Source: Brevundimonas vitisensis | GTDB taxonomy: Bacteria > Pseudomonadota > Alphaproteobacteria > Caulobacterales > Caulobacteraceae | DNA: 64,000 bases | Assembly (NCBI RefSeq): GCF_016656965.1 | Contig: NZ_CP067977.1 | Coordinates: 2,070,501 to 2,134,500 of the forward strand | Reading direction: 5' to 3' | In this document: piece after piece, positions 32,844 through 43,227 of the stretch | Position numbering within the stretch: position 1 is the stretch's first letter | Layout of the letters: each line of letters begins with the position of its first letter | Position numbers and translations under genes: made by a program | The notes under the pieces: model-generated | What the model saw: only the letters and a program-made list of their open reading frames with translations | What the model was told of the DNA's origin: nothing | The model's database searches: none

Positions 32844-33926
32844 ATGGCAGACGGTGCAGCGATGGCGCGGTGGACCACGGTCCAGGATGTGACCGACCAT
32901 GTCTGGCCCAAGGTGCGCGACCATGTCACCCCGATGGAATGGCCGGTCCAGGCCGAGCTGATCGCCGAGATCAATCGGCTGAAGGCCGATCGCGACGCCG
33001 TCATCCTGGCCCACAACTATATGACGCCCGACATCTTCCACGGGGTAGGGGACTATGTCGGCGACAGCCTGGGCCTGGCCAAGGAAGCCGCCCGGTCCGA
33101 TGCCAAGGTGATTGTCCAGGCCGGCGTCCACTTCATGGCCGAGACGTCCAAGATCCTGTCGCCCGACAAGACGGTGCTGATCCCCGACCTGCGGGCCGGC
33201 TGTTCGCTCGCGGCCTCGATCACCGGGGCCGATGTGCGGCTGATCAAGGCGCGCTATCCGGGTCTGCCGGTCGTGACCTATGTGAACACCACCGCCGATG
33301 TGAAGGCCGAGACCGACATCTGCTGCACCAGCGCCAATGCGGTCCAGGTCGTCGAATGGGCGGCAAAGGAATGGGGCGTCGATCGTGTCATCCTGATCCC
33401 CGATGAGTTCCTGGCGCGCAATGTTGCGGCCCAGACCACCGTCGGCATCATCGCCTGGAAGGGCCGGTGCGAGGTGCACGAGCGCTTCACCGCCGCCGAC
33501 ATCGCCGACATGCGCGCCGCCTATCCGGGTGCCGAAATCCTGGCCCATCCGGAATGTCCCGAGGATGTGCTGGCCGCCTCCGATTTCGCAGGCTCCACAG
33601 CGGCGATGACGGACTATGTCGCAGGGCGAAAACCCAAGCAGGTCGTCCTGATCACCGAATGTTCGATGGCCTCCAATGTCGCCGGCGACGTACCCGGCGT
33701 GCAGTTCATCGGCCCGTGCAACCTGTGTCCGCACATGAAGCGGATTACCCTCGAAAACATCCGCGATTGCCTGATCAACATGCAGTTCGAGGTGACCGTG
33801 CCCGAGGATATGGCTGAGCGTGCGCGCCTGGCCGTGCAGCGGATGGTCGATCTGCCGCCGCCCGCGATCCCGGCCCGCTATGACCTCTTCAAGGCGCGTC
33901 ACCATGTGGCGGTGGAGCTGATCTGA
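32844..33926 (+). CDS. nadA: Quinolinate synthase
   Basis: 360 residues from ATG 32844, chosen because GGAGG at 32834-32838 would lie inside the gene if the ATG at 32832 were used. The iron-sulfur cysteines are in [23 protein letters not shown] and [10 protein letters not shown]. It condenses iminoaspartate from NadB with dihydroxyacetone phosphate to quinolinate. A 37-codon frame starts on its stop codon, and nadB and nadC follow. Confidence 0.97.
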   Translation: MADGAAMARWTTVQDVTDHVWPKVRDHVTPMEWPVQAELIAEINRLKADRDAVILAHNYMTPDIFHGVGDYVGDSLGLAKEAARSDAKVIVQAGVHFMAETSKILSPDKTVLIPDLRAGCSLAASITGADVRLIKARYPGLPVVTYVNTTADVKAETDICCTSANAVQVVEWAAKEWGVDRVILIPDEFLARNVAAQTTVGIIAWKGRCEVHERFTAADIADMRAAYPGAEILAHPECPEDVLAASDFAGSTAAMTDYVAGRKPKQVVLITECSMASNVAGDVPGVQFIGPCNLCPHMKRITLENIRDCLINMQFEVTVPEDMAERARLAVQRMVDLPPPAIPARYDLFKARHHVAVELI

Positions 33927-34039
33927 TGCACTATGTCGCTCCCGTTCACGCCTCGGTTCAGGTTGATCGCAAGACCCTGCGGCTTCTCGCCCTCCTGGCC
34001 TTGTGGCTGAGGACGGACAAGGCCAAGTCCGAGCGATGA
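33926..34039 (+). CDS. Possible 37-residue ORF coupled between nadA and the M50 protease
   Basis: ATG 33926 overlaps the nadA stop (ATGA), and its TGA at 34037-34039 overlaps the start of the next gene (ATGA). The product starts [17 protein letters not shown] and has a short hydrophobic stretch LRLLALLALWL followed by a basic end. Overlaps on both sides are what a real gene in a coupled operon would show. It could also exist only to carry ribosomes across the 109-base gap. No family was recognised. Confidence 0.4.
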   Translation: MHYVAPVHASVQVDRKTLRLLALLALWLRTDKAKSER

Positions 34040-34884
34040 GCGATCCAACCGACTCCGCCCGCCGCGGCCCCTGGGACCTTCCCGTCAACCCGGTTCCCTC
34101 TTCGCCACCCCCTGCGGACCGGCCCCCGGTCCAGCCCGATCTGGTCAAGGGCCAGCATCCGGCCTGGGCCCTGATCTCGACGGCGTTGCTCGGCGGATTC
34201 ATCTGGTGGATCAGCGGCAGCTGGGTCATCGCCGTGGCAGCGATCTTCGGCCTGCTGGTGCATGAATATGGGCATGTCCTGGCCATGAACCGGCTAGGGA
34301 TGGGCCCGGCCAAAATCTATATCATTCCCTTCCTGGGCGGCGTCGCACGCGGCCAGCGCATGCCCGTCAGTGAGTGGGACGGGGTGCTGGTGTCCCTGGC
34401 CGGACCGGCCTTTGGCATATTGGCGGCCATCCCCTTCTTTGCCCTGGGGGCCTATACCGCCCAGGCGGAATGGTTCGTGGGCGCGGCGGCGATCGCGGCG
34501 ATCAATCTGATCAACCTGGCCCCCGCGCCGCCTCTGGATGGGTCAAAGGCCCTGGGGCCCGTGCTGGCCCGGATTCATCCGATGGTCGAGATGGCGGTCA
34601 TGGTGCTCATCGGCCTGGCGGTCGTGGCCTGGGGCGTGATGAACGGCAGCTATATCTTCGCGGTCTTTCTTGCCCTGGCCCTGATCGGACACCTGCGGCG
34701 CGGCACATGGCGGCCGGAAGGGCGGCAGCTGACCTGGCGCGAGGCGGGCATGAGTGTCGGCCTGTTCCTGGTCACCGCCATCTTGTGCGCCGGCGTCGGC
34801 GTCGCGGCCCTGGCGCCTCTGACCGACGGTTCGGTCGGCGGGGCGCTGGAGATCGGCGGACGCTATTTCGGTATCGGTCGATGA
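34036..34884 (+). CDS. Site-2 protease family (M50) membrane metalloprotease
   Basis: 282 residues. The zinc motif HEYGH (76-80) is followed later by NLAPAPPLDGSKAL, which supplies the aspartate ligand. A proline-rich cytoplasmic tail of about 35 residues precedes the first membrane helix. Further hydrophobic helices lie at about 45-62, 64-80, 115-135, 145-165, 185-205, 206-225 and 240-260. Such enzymes cut within membranes, often releasing transcription factors. It lies inside the nad operon, coupled to nadB by a 4-base overlap. The reason is not evident. Confidence 0.88.
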   Translation: MSDPTDSARRGPWDLPVNPVPSSPPPADRPPVQPDLVKGQHPAWALISTALLGGFIWWISGSWVIAVAAIFGLLVHEYGHVLAMNRLGMGPAKIYIIPFLGGVARGQRMPVSEWDGVLVSLAGPAFGILAAIPFFALGAYTAQAEWFVGAAAIAAINLINLAPAPPLDGSKALGPVLARIHPMVEMAVMVLIGLAVVAWGVMNGSYIFAVFLALALIGHLRRGTWRPEGRQLTWREAGMSVGLFLVTAILCAGVGVAALAPLTDGSVGGALEIGGRYFGIGR

Positions 34885-36395
34885 CGGCTCCGATCATTCA
34901 TGACGGGCCGCTGATCATTGGCGGCGGACTGGCGGGCCTGTCGGCGGCGCTGGAGGCGGGGCCCCGGCCGACGCTGGTCGTGACCCCCATGCCCCTGCTT
35001 CAGGCCTGTTCCTCCGCCTGGGCGCAGGGCGGGGTGGCCGCAGCCCTTGGCGATGACGACAGCGCCGCCCTGCACGCCAAGGACACGGCCCTGGCCGGCG
35101 CGGGGCTGGTGGAGCCCTTGGCCACCCGAACCCTGACCGACGACGGGCGCGAGACGGTCGAGTGGCTGGCCGGTCTGGGTGCCCCGTTCGATCGTGCCCA
35201 GGGCGGCGGCTTTGCCGTCAGCCTGGAGGCCGCCCATTCGCGCCCGCGCGTCGCCCGCGTCGGCGGTGACGGTGCGGGCCGGGCCATCCTGTCGGCTCTG
35301 GTCGCGGCGGTGCGTGCCGCCCCTCATGTCACGGTATGGGAGGACGGACGGCTTTGCGGCCTGATCCAGGACGCCTCGGGCCGGGTGCGCGGGGCCCTGA
35401 TCGAGCGGTCGGGCGGACGCCGGGTTCAGGTTCTGGCGGCCTCGGTGGTGCTGGCCACGGGCGGGGCCGGCGGCCTTTATGCCCAGACCACCACCCCCGC
35501 CGCCCTGCTGGGCGAGGGTCTGGCCCTGGCCTGGCTGGCCGGTGCCGAAATCCTGGATCCCGAGTTCGTCCAGTTCCATCCCACGGCCATGGACGTCGGG
35601 CTGGACCCCATGCCCCTGGCGACCGAGGCGTTGCGGGGCGAGGGCGCGCGCCTGATCGACCGGGACGGCGGTTTCCTGCTGGGGCCAGCGGACGATGCGG
35701 ACCTGGCACCGCGCGATGTGGTGGCCCGTGCCGTCCATGCCGCCAGGGCCAAGGGCCGCGGAGCCTATCTGGATGCGCGATCGGCCATTGGCGAGGCCTT
35801 TCCGCACGAGTTTCCGGCGGTGTTCGCCGCCTGTATGCGGGCGGGCCTGGACCCTCGCGAGACGCCGATCCCCGTTGCGGCGGCGGCCCACTATCACATG
35901 GGGGGTATTGCGGCGTCGCCCGATGGGCGCACCAGCCTGCCCGGCCTGTTTGCCGTGGGCGAGTGCGCGGCGACCGGGGTGCATGGCGCCAATCGCCTGG
36001 CCTCCAACTCCCTGCTGGAAGCGGCCGCCTTCGGACGACGCACGGGCCGGGCGGCGGCAGCCGAGGCAGGCGGGCTGACCCCGGTCCTGTCGATCGTAAG
36101 CGGTGCCACCCTTGAGGATGCGGACCTGCAGACGCTGCGCCATGCCATGAGCGACCATGTCGGCGTGGTGCGCGATGCCGAAGGTCTGGCCAGGGCCCTG
36201 GCCATCATCACCGAACTGGAAGCCCATAGTGCCGGGGCCCTGCCGTTGATTACCGCCCGGTTGATCGCCCAGGCGGCGCTGGATCGTCAGGAGAGCCGCG
36301 GCGGACACTACCGAAGCGACTGGCCGGACCTGTCAGCCGCGCCCCGCCACACCCGTATCCGGCGCGCTCCGGCCAAGTTGATTGCCGCCGAATGA
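34881..36395 (+). CDS. nadB: L-aspartate oxidase
   Basis: 504 residues. The FAD-binding Rossmann motif is at the N-terminus (GPLIIGGGLAGLSAALEAG, about 9-27). Typical NadB/SdhA-family segments follow: SSAWAQGGVAAALGDDD, FVQFHPTAM (about 232-240), THY-like AAAAHYHMGGI and ATGVHGANRLASNSLLE. It oxidises aspartate to iminoaspartate with oxygen or fumarate and feeds NadA. It overlaps the M50 gene and nadC by 4 bases each. Confidence 0.96.
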   Translation: MTAPIIHDGPLIIGGGLAGLSAALEAGPRPTLVVTPMPLLQACSSAWAQGGVAAALGDDDSAALHAKDTALAGAGLVEPLATRTLTDDGRETVEWLAGLGAPFDRAQGGGFAVSLEAAHSRPRVARVGGDGAGRAILSALVAAVRAAPHVTVWEDGRLCGLIQDASGRVRGALIERSGGRRVQVLAASVVLATGGAGGLYAQTTTPAALLGEGLALAWLAGAEILDPEFVQFHPTAMDVGLDPMPLATEALRGEGARLIDRDGGFLLGPADDADLAPRDVVARAVHAARAKGRGAYLDARSAIGEAFPHEFPAVFAACMRAGLDPRETPIPVAAAAHYHMGGIAASPDGRTSLPGLFAVGECAATGVHGANRLASNSLLEAAAFGRRTGRAAAAEAGGLTPVLSIVSGATLEDADLQTLRHAMSDHVGVVRDAEGLARALAIITELEAHSAGALPLITARLIAQAALDRQESRGGHYRSDWPDLSAAPRHTRIRRAPAKLIAAE

Positions 36396-37270
36396 AGGAT
36401 GCCTCAATGACCTCCCGCCTGCCTGAGATCCTGATTGAGCCGGTCGTTCGCATGGCGCTGGCCGAGGATCTGGGCCGCGCAGGGGATGTGACCGCTGCGG
36501 CCTGTATCCCGGCCGATGCCCGGTTGCGTGCCGCCTTCGCCGCGCGCAAGCCCGGAGTGCTGGCCGGCATCGACATCGTCCGGTGCGCCGTGCTGGCCAT
36601 GGATCCGAAGGCGTCGATCGACCTGAAGCTGGCGGACGGCGCAACCTTTGCCGCGGGTGCGGTCCTGGCCGAGGTCGAAGCCGATGCCCGGGCCTTCCTG
36701 GCGGCAGAGCGGACCGCACTGAACCTGCTGGGGCGCCTGTGCGGCATCGCGACCCTGACCCATGCCTATGTCGAGGCAGTGGCGGGGACGCGGGCACGGA
36801 TCGCCGACACGCGCAAGACGACCCCGGGGCTGCGTGCGCTGGAGAAGCATGCCGTACGCTGTGGCGGCGGGGTCAACCATCGCTTTGGCCTGGATGACGC
36901 CATCCTGATCAAGGACAACCATGTCGCCGTCTGCGGCGGGGTGGGCGAGGCGATCCGCCGGGCGCGGGCCGCTGCGGGCCATCTGATGAAGGTCGAAGTA
37001 GAGGTCGACGGCCTGGATCAGCTGGACGAGGCCCTGATTGAGGGCCCCGACGTCGTCATGCTGGACAACTTCACCCTGCCCATGCTGCGCGAGGCGGTGG
37101 CCCGGGCCAAGGTGAATCCGTTCGGGCGGCCGGTGCTGGAAGCTTCGGGCGGCGTCACCCTGGATACGGTGGCGGCGATCGCGGCCACGGGCGTGGATGT
37201 GATTTCGGTCGGGGCCCTGACCCATTCGGCGCCGGCTCTGGATCTCGGCCTCGACGCCCTGATCGGCTGA
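36392..37270 (+). CDS. nadC: Nicotinate-nucleotide pyrophosphorylase (carboxylating)
   Basis: 292 residues; ATG 36392 overlaps the nadB stop, and an alternative ATG at 36407 would give 287. Family motifs include ERTALNLLGRLCGIATLTHA, ADTRKTTPGLRALEKHAVRC, GGGVNHRFGLDDAILIKDNH and LEASGGVTLDTV. It converts quinolinate and PRPP to nicotinate mononucleotide with loss of CO2, the third step of the de novo NAD pathway. It completes the operon. Confidence 0.96.
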   Translation: MKDASMTSRLPEILIEPVVRMALAEDLGRAGDVTAAACIPADARLRAAFAARKPGVLAGIDIVRCAVLAMDPKASIDLKLADGATFAAGAVLAEVEADARAFLAAERTALNLLGRLCGIATLTHAYVEAVAGTRARIADTRKTTPGLRALEKHAVRCGGGVNHRFGLDDAILIKDNHVAVCGGVGEAIRRARAAAGHLMKVEVEVDGLDQLDEALIEGPDVVMLDNFTLPMLREAVARAKVNPFGRPVLEASGGVTLDTVAAIAATGVDVISVGALTHSAPALDLGLDALIG

Positions 37271-37325
37271 TCGTCGTTATGGAACAGGCGTGAATCCAGG
37301 GGCTTATCGGGGCGAAGGACGCCCC

Positions 37326-37523
37326 ATGACTGATCTGACCTGCGAAAACCGAAGCTTCGACACCACCAACATGACCGCCCAGGCCTTATCGCTGGCCGGG
37401 CCGGATCGGGGCGATGCCCTTTACGCAGACCCGCTTCAGGTCACGGGCTACAGGAAGGGAAGGCCGGATTTCGGTCGGCTGAACCGCAATCTGACGGCGC
37501 AGATGCAGGTTCACCAGCGCTGA
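37326..37523 (+). CDS. Small hypothetical protein
   Basis: 65 residues from ATG 37326, with GAAGGA about 8 bases upstream. It contains CENRSFDTTNMTAQALSLAG and ends YRKGRPDFGRLNRNLTAQMQ. No signal, membrane segment or family was recognised. It lies 55 bases after nadC and could be its last operon member. It converges on the hydrolase gene 7 bases away. A longer version from 37290 is possible but lacks a ribosome site. Confidence 0.45.
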   Translation: MTDLTCENRSFDTTNMTAQALSLAGPDRGDALYADPLQVTGYRKGRPDFGRLNRNLTAQMQVHQR

Positions 37524-37529
37524 GTTCGA

Positions 37530-38672
37530 TCAGGTAACCGGGGCCGGTTCCGTTGTGATCGCAGGTGCCGGTGCCGGCGCTGCAGTGGTAGGGGTCGACG
37601 CCGAGGGGGCGGGGCTGGCCGAGGTTTCCCCCACCCCGAGACCTTCCTGGGCCAGGACCCAGCTATAGGCGACGGCCTGTCCCGCCTGACGGACAGGCAC
37701 GGTCGGATCCAGGCTGGCCTGCATGATCTGCGGCGGTTCGCTCGACGAGGCGCGCGGCTGGTAGGCAAAGGCGCTGCTGGAGCCCGAACGGCCCCCAAAG
37801 CGATAGAAGACGTGATCGCCGACCTGGCCCACCTGAATCAGTGAGGACCGCCATCGGGGGGAGACGCCCGTGGTGTGGAAGTGGGTCGCATTGCCGACCC
37901 GAGAATAGACAGTGCCCGACAAGGCCTGAGAGGCGACGTCACGGGCCCGGTTCCACGCGGCCCGATTGATGGGCGCGCGCATGGATCCGTCACAGGTGAA
38001 GCTGAACTGGCAGCCGGTGCGTCGTCCGGCCCCCTGGAAGACGACGCTGCAGACCGTCTTGGGGAAGGCCGGGTGCCGGGCGCGGTTCAGAACGACCTGG
38101 GCCACGGCGCGCATGCCGTCGCGACCCTCGCCGCGGGCCTCGTAATAGACGGCCTGGGTCAGGCACTCCAGGTCACGCGAGGCGTCCAGGGCGTTGTCCA
38201 GGCGGAAGGGCCGCGCGGCCGGATGGGCTGCCCCCAGGCTGACCTGACGAAGGTTGGAATCGGGCGTGCCGCGCAGACGTTCCAGTCGGGCGGTCATCAG
38301 TTCCGCCTGCCGGTCGCGCTGCGACGGACCTGCAACGGTGTAGGGATCATGCCGACGCGCGATGGCCAGGGCGCTGGCATCCATGCCGCCCGCAGCCGCC
38401 GACAGGGCCTCTTCCGTAAAGCCGGCGGAGGCCGCCCCCTCGATCCGTTCCGCCTGAGCACGCACCGTGGTGGCCTTGGCGACCGTTCCGCCCAGATAGG
38501 CGCAGCCGATGGCCAGGCCGACCAGCCCGCCGAATGCCGCCGCCGCCGCTGCGGGGCGGATCTTTGCGGTACGATCGGCATGGGTAGCCACGCGCGAGGG
38601 CGAAGGGGTCGACAAAGGCCTGATCCTGATCCGCAGGGCGCAATGCCGCCCCTTAAATATCGTCTTGAACAC
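37530..38672 (-). CDS. SleB-like cell wall hydrolase (Hydrolase_2)
   Basis: 380 residues; an ATG or GTG nearer the membrane segment could be used. An N-terminal membrane segment (about 40-60, AAAFGGLVGLAIGCAYLGG) precedes a spacer and the hydrolase domain: LECLTQAVYYEARGEGRDGM, AVAQVVLNRARHPAFPKTVC and CQFSFTCDGSM. The first glutamate in YYEARGE is the expected catalytic residue of these lytic enzymes. The last 40 residues are a Pro/Ala/Thr-rich tail. It acts on peptidoglycan in the periplasm. A paralogue lies at 43805-44998. Confidence 0.88.
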   Translation of the reverse strand: MFKTIFKGRHCALRIRIRPLSTPSPSRVATHADRTAKIRPAAAAAAFGGLVGLAIGCAYLGGTVAKATTVRAQAERIEGAASAGFTEEALSAAAGGMDASALAIARRHDPYTVAGPSQRDRQAELMTARLERLRGTPDSNLRQVSLGAAHPAARPFRLDNALDASRDLECLTQAVYYEARGEGRDGMRAVAQVVLNRARHPAFPKTVCSVVFQGAGRRTGCQFSFTCDGSMRAPINRAAWNRARDVASQALSGTVYSRVGNATHFHTTGVSPRWRSSLIQVGQVGDHVFYRFGGRSGSSSAFAYQPRASSSEPPQIMQASLDPTVPVRQAGQAVAYSWVLAQEGLGVGETSASPAPSASTPTTAAPAPAPAITTEPAPVT

Positions 38673-39061
38673 CTGCGGATCGGGCCCGCAGGGCAGTCAA
38701 AGAGACCGACGATCGGCGAACAGCCGGACGTCGGGGACGCGCCTTAAGCCACCCATTTGTGGCCTCAATGTGTTTGATTCGCAAGATCGGTGTGCAGCGC
38801 AGCAATTTGTCGCGAAGTCGGATCGTCCGGCAAGACAATATGAGTCTTCATGGCTCGGGCGGCTATGACTTGATGCGCTATACTGTATTGCTTCTCACCG
38901 CTTCTACATTGGCCGTGGGCGGGCCTGCTTGGTGGTGGCTCTATCCTGGTTGTTCGATTGCATTCGCGATCCATCGCGAAGCTGTCCAAACCCTTGGTGT
39001 GCCGGGTCCGGAACGCAGCGGCACTCTTGGCGTTATCGGCAGGTAATTCTGGAGAGAAGCC
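38673..39061. other. Intergenic region without a convincing gene
   Basis: This 389-base stretch separates the divergent hydrolase gene and the small lipoprotein gene. It has a somewhat lower GC content, and a TATACT at 38879-38884 could be a -10 element for the plus-strand lipoprotein. A short plus-strand frame with a hydrophobic piece (MRYTVLLLTASTLAVGG) exists but has no ribosome site and no family resemblance. Confidence 0.4.
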
Positions 39062-39247
39062 ATGACCCGCACCCTTATCGCCCTGACCTTCGCCGCCTCT
39101 GCCCTGGCCCTGGGAGCCTGTGGCTCGACCATGGAGCAACGGGCCGCGACCGGTGCTGTGGCTGGTGCCGTTGTGGCTGGCCCGGTCGGTGCCGCCGTAG
39201 GGGGTGCCGCGGGTGCCGCCGTCTCGCGGACCCAAGGCGAAGACTGA
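39062..39247 (+). CDS. Small glycine-zipper lipoprotein
   Basis: 61 residues, with GAGAAGCC upstream of ATG 39062. The lipobox is ALALGACGS with Cys at about residue 20. The rest (ATGAVAGAVVAGPVGAAVGG, then AAGAAV) is a glycine-zipper of the YMGG/entericidin-like type. Such lipoproteins are small envelope components, sometimes stress-related. It is followed by a strong hairpin at 39276. Confidence 0.8.
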   Translation: MTRTLIALTFAASALALGACGSTMEQRAATGAVAGAVVAGPVGAAVGGAAGAAVSRTQGED

Positions 39248-39275
39248 TCTCTGAAGCCAGAGCTTCTGACGGCCA

Positions 39276-39307
39276 GACGGCGCAGCATCGCTTCATGCTG
39301 CGCCGTC
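39276..39307. terminator. Strong hairpin downstream of the small lipoprotein gene
   Basis: Thirteen-base perfect arms GACGGCGCAGCAT and ATGCTGCGCCGTC around a CGCTTC loop, starting 28 bases after the lipoprotein stop. No T-run follows, so termination may depend on Rho or the hairpin may stabilise the mRNA end. Confidence 0.6.
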
Positions 39308-39443
39308 GACACGTGCGCCAAACAGGCTCCAGGTCTGCCCGGCCTTGATCTGTGGCCCTGTTTTCGCGTAGCCACCCGCCCGGAGCGGGCGTCTGGCCCC
39401 TCATTCGCGGTAAGCCCGCACCAAAAGGACGACCGACCCTCGC

Positions 39444-39797
39444 ATGCGAGATCTGAAACAGACCGGCTTTGCCGACAGACTGTCCGCCCAGGCCGAAGCC
39501 AAGAAGGCTCTCCTGGCCAAGTTCAAGCCCAAGCCCGCTGCCCCGGACCCCGAGTTCGATCTGCTGGCCGCCAAGCGGGCCGCCGAAAAGGAAGCCATCC
39601 GTCAGCAGCATGAGGCGGCCAAGGCCGCTTTGCGTCGCGAAAAAGAAGTCGTGCAGCAACAGGTCGTAGAGGCCAAGCGCATGACCGAAGAAGAGCAGGA
39701 AGAAGCTCGCCGTAACGAACGCCGTGAGCGCAAGGCTGCGGTCAAGGCCGAGCAGCGCGCTCGGCGCGCCGACAAGAAGGCGCAGCGCGGACGCTGA
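39444..39797 (+). CDS. Charged helical protein, DUF6481-like
   Basis: 117 residues. It opens MRDLKQTGFADRLSAQAEAK, where the FADR segment is typical of a small alphaproteobacterial family, and continues as one long helix rich in Lys, Arg, Glu and Ala (EARRNERRERKAAVKAEQRA). It is probably a cytoplasmic coiled coil or nucleic-acid-binding protein. The function is unknown. It converges on the hybrid kinase gene with 9 bases between them. Confidence 0.7.
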   Translation: MRDLKQTGFADRLSAQAEAKKALLAKFKPKPAAPDPEFDLLAAKRAAEKEAIRQQHEAAKAALRREKEVVQQQVVEAKRMTEEEQEEARRNERRERKAAVKAEQRARRADKKAQRGR

Positions 39798-39806
39798 TCG
39801 CGCGGT

Positions 39807-42800
39807 CTAGCCGACCACCTCGTGGATGATCGCCTTCAGCGCCTCTGCCGAATAGGGTTTGCGCAGGAAGGGCCAGGGTGCGTCGGCCAGGGCCTCGTCC
39901 ACATCGTCTCCGGCATAGCCTGAGGCCAGGATGATCTGCATCGCTGGCCAGGTCTGGGCACAGTGCTTGCCCAGCTCGATGCCGGTCATGCCGCCGGGCA
40001 TGACGATGTCGCTGAGCATGACGTCGAACTGAGCCTCGGCCAGGACAGCCAGGGCATGAGGCGCGTTTTCGGCCGCCGTCACCTGCATGCCCATGGCCTC
40101 CAGCAACTCGATGGCAACGGCAGCGACACCGGCGTCGTCTTCGACGAGCAGCAGGCGCTTGCCCACGACCGAGCCCCGCGGCACGGCCACGGGCGGCGCT
40201 TCCGGCTTGGCCACGTCGTCCGAAAGTGGCGGCAGATAAAGCCGGATCTCGGTCCCCTTGCCAAAGGTGGAGGTGACGGCGGCTCCACCGCCGCTCTGGT
40301 GGGTAAAGCCGTGAACCTGGCTCAGCCCCAATCCCGTGCCCTTGCCGACCGGCTTGGTCGTGAAGAAGGGTTCAAACACCCGGTCGATGACATCGGGCGG
40401 CATGCCGCCGCCATTGTCGGTGACCGTCACACAAACATAGGTACCGGCTGCCAGGCCAGGCACGTCACCGGCTTCGACGTCGCAGCTCTGGGTCTGGATC
40501 TCCACCCGGCCGCGATCGCCCAGGGCATCACGCGCATTTACGATCAGATTGAGCAGGGCGGCCTCGAACTGGGCCGGATCGACATTGACCCTGGCCCCCC
40601 CTCGCCGAAGCTTCAGCTTCATGTCGACAGCATCGCCGACGGCCCGCCGCAGCAGTGGCTCGCTCTCGCGGATCAGGGCATTCAGATCCACCGGCTCGGG
40701 CCGCAGGGCCTGTCGCCGGGAGAAGGCCAGAAGCTGGTGCGTCAGCCGCTCTCCGCGCCGCGCTGCCGACAGGGCCGCCTCTCCCAGCTTCTGCCGTTTG
40801 GCCGCGTCATTGGGCGATCTCAGGATGATATCCAGAGCCCCGATCACCACGGTCAGCAGATTGTTGAAATCGTGCGCGACGCCCCCCGTCAGCCGTCCGA
40901 CCGCCTCCATCCGCTGCGCATGCATCAGGTCGGCCTCAGCCTTGGCCTTCTCTGCCAGGGCCTCACCCACGCGGTCCTCCAGCAGTTCATTGATTCGCAT
41001 CAGGTCCTGTTCGGCCTTTTTGGGTTCGGTGATGTCAAAGGCCACCCCCACAAAGCCGGCCACCGTGCCATCGGGCGAGAGGCGCGGCCGCGAGAAGGAC
41101 CGAAGCCACCGGTAGCTGCCGTCATGGCGCAGATAGCGGGCCTCCATCGAGAAGGGGCGGCCTGTCGCCTCGCCGGCGACCGACTCGGCCAGGATGCGCG
41201 CCTGATCTTCAGGGTGGATGGCCGCGCGCCAGTCGGCGGTGAGGGCCTCCTCATAGGAGCTGCCATAATAGGCGACATAGGCCTCGTTGACGAAGGCCCG
41301 CGTCCGATCGGCGTGGGTGACCCAGATCAGAACCGGGGCCGTATCCGCGATGGCGCGGAAGCGTTGCTCGCTCTCGCGCACCTCCGCCTCGGCGCGCGCG
41401 CGCTCCAGTTCGGCCCATGTCCGCGCCGCGACGTCCTTGAACAGGGTCACATCGTCATCGGGCCACTCGCGTGCCTCTGACGCATGGGCGAATAGCAAGG
41501 CCCTCAGGGCACCGCCCTGCATCAGGGGCACGCTGAGGCGCGCCCTCACGCCGTGGGCCTCATACATCGGCCCGGAATGCCGGTCGTTCTCCTGATGAAT
41601 GTCGCTCGTGCGGATCGCGATGCCGTTCTTCAAATCTCGGGCCTGCGCTTCGCCATGTTCGGACAGGCGCCAGGCCCCATCCAGCGGCTTCAGACCCTCG
41701 CGCGCCCAGGCCTGGCGCACCCAGACCGTCTCGCCGTCGGCCTGAGCCTCTGCAAAGCCCACGCGATCCACGCCCAGTTTCTCACCCAAGGCCCGGCTGA
41801 CGTGGCCGATGATGTCGTCGGGGGCGGCCAGCCCTCGCAGTTCGTCCGACAGTCGCAGAAGAAAACCCTGGCGGCGCTGCTGACGCTCCAGCCGCTCAAG
41901 TGCCTCGTGTGCCTCGGTCACGTCGAAGGACATCCCGACATAACCCAGGAACTCACCGTCCCCGTCGAAGCGCGGATTGACCGAAACGCGCATCCAGCGC
42001 CATGCGCCATCGGCGCGCATGAACCGGCATTCGAAGCCGTAGGGCAGGCGTTCCTCGCGCGGGGCCTGTGCCACGCCGACAGCGGCGACGTCGTCGGGAT
42101 GAATGGCCTGCTTCCAGACATGGCCGAGGATGTTTTCGGCCGCCTGGCCATAAAAGACTTCCAGGGCCTTGTTGACGAACTCGACCTCACCGGCCGCATT
42201 GGTCAGCCAGACGGGCGAGGGGGCGGTGTCGGCCATCAGCCGGAACCGTGCTTCGCTCTCGCGGACTGCGGCCTCGGCGTGGCGCTGTTCGGTGACGTCG
42301 GTATTGGCCCCGACCATGCCCAGAAAGGCCCCGTCAGGTCCCAGTCGGGGTTGAGCCTCGGTCGCCAGAATCCGCCATTCGCCATCGTGCCGACGATAGC
42401 GGCCCTCGATGACCAGGGGCGTGCGTTTCGTCAGGGCGTTCATGCTGGCCTTGAACACCCGGTCGCGATCTTCGGGGTGGATGGCATCCAGCCAGGGCTT
42501 CAGGTTCAGCACATTGAGGGGCCTGTTGCCCCAGAACTGCCGGAAGGCCGCGTTCAGATAGACCCGGCCCTTGGCGTCGGCGGTCCACAACATGACCGGG
42601 GCCGCATCGCTGATGTCCCGGAACCGCGTCTCGCTTTCGTCGATGCGATGCTCCGACCGCTGCAAGTCCAGCAGGCGCGCTTCGGCCAGTCTGAGCGAGC
42701 TTCTGAGCGAGCCGGCAACCAAGGTCATCAGGACGGCGACCGCCGCGAACACGATCCCGCCTGTGGTGAGCCCGATCTGATCGAGACTTGCACCGGAGGC

Positions 42801-43055
42801 TTGAGCGACGATCATTCCGTTGCCGAGGATGCCGATGACCGTTACGGCCAGGCCTCCGCGACGGCCAACCCAAAGCGCAGCAAGCACCACCGAAGGGATG
42901 AGGATCACATAAGCGGGCAGACTGCCCATGACGGGACCGAGCGCGAGCCGGGTGGCCAATCCGCCAAGGGCGCAACCGAAGATGATCGCAAGGGTCCGCC
43001 AGAGGCCCGGCGGAGGCGACAGCGCAATGCTTCTGAAGAAGGCGTCAGCGCCCAT
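39807..43055 (-). CDS. Hybrid sensor histidine kinase with MASE-like membrane domain, PAS and GAF domains and receiver
   Basis: About 1082 residues from ATG 43055 (GGGGAT upstream); an ATG at 43076 is also open. In order: four or five membrane helices (to ~130), two PAS/PAC domains (about 145-395, each with [10 protein letters not shown] or [14 protein letters not shown] motifs), a GAF domain (about 410-570), a third PAS (about 575-700), a HisKA domain with phospho-His in [11 protein letters not shown], an HATPase domain ([21 protein letters not shown]) and a C-terminal receiver with Asp in [10 protein letters not shown]. It should autophosphorylate and pass phosphate to its own receiver. The output partner is not visible. 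Confidence 0.93.
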   Translation of the reverse strand: MGADAFFRSIALSPPPGLWRTLAIIFGCALGGLATRLALGPVMGSLPAYVILIPSVVLAALWVGRRGGLAVTVIGILGNGMIVAQASGASLDQIGLTTGGIVFAAVAVLMTLVAGSLRSSLRLAEARLLDLQRSEHRIDESETRFRDISDAAPVMLWTADAKGRVYLNAAFRQFWGNRPLNVLNLKPWLDAIHPEDRDRVFKASMNALTKRTPLVIEGRYRRHDGEWRILATEAQPRLGPDGAFLGMVGANTDVTEQRHAEAAVRESEARFRLMADTAPSPVWLTNAAGEVEFVNKALEVFYGQAAENILGHVWKQAIHPDDVAAVGVAQAPREERLPYGFECRFMRADGAWRWMRVSVNPRFDGDGEFLGYVGMSFDVTEAHEALERLERQQRRQGFLLRLSDELRGLAAPDDIIGHVSRALGEKLGVDRVGFAEAQADGETVWVRQAWAREGLKPLDGAWRLSEHGEAQARDLKNGIAIRTSDIHQENDRHSGPMYEAHGVRARLSVPLMQGGALRALLFAHASEAREWPDDDVTLFKDVAARTWAELERARAEAEVRESEQRFRAIADTAPVLIWVTHADRTRAFVNEAYVAYYGSSYEEALTADWRAAIHPEDQARILAESVAGEATGRPFSMEARYLRHDGSYRWLRSFSRPRLSPDGTVAGFVGVAFDITEPKKAEQDLMRINELLEDRVGEALAEKAKAEADLMHAQRMEAVGRLTGGVAHDFNNLLTVVIGALDIILRSPNDAAKRQKLGEAALSAARRGERLTHQLLAFSRRQALRPEPVDLNALIRESEPLLRRAVGDAVDMKLKLRRGGARVNVDPAQFEAALLNLIVNARDALGDRGRVEIQTQSCDVEAGDVPGLAAGTYVCVTVTDNGGGMPPDVIDRVFEPFFTTKPVGKGTGLGLSQVHGFTHQSGGGAAVTSTFGKGTEIRLYLPPLSDDVAKPEAPPVAVPRGSVVGKRLLLVEDDAGVAAVAIELLEAMGMQVTAAENAPHALAVLAEAQFDVMLSDIVMPGGMTGIELGKHCAQTWPAMQIILASGYAGDDVDEALADAPWPFLRKPYSAEALKAIIHEVVG

Positions 43056-43227
43056 GCAATCCCCGTCCAGCGTCATCGCCGACCAGCGCCTTGCTTGATG
43101 TCACGATCGGCGTCTTGTCAAACGTGGCCATATGCGACGATACGCCCTTGGCTGAGGGGCGGCGGCTTCCTAACTCCCGGATGCGGCGACATCGCCGCCG
43201 CCATTCCTGCCTGAAGAGAGACCTTTC

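Noticed and set aside
38759..39046. Short plus-strand frame before the glycine-zipper lipoprotein
   Set aside because: Contains a hydrophobic piece but lacks a ribosome site and any family pattern.
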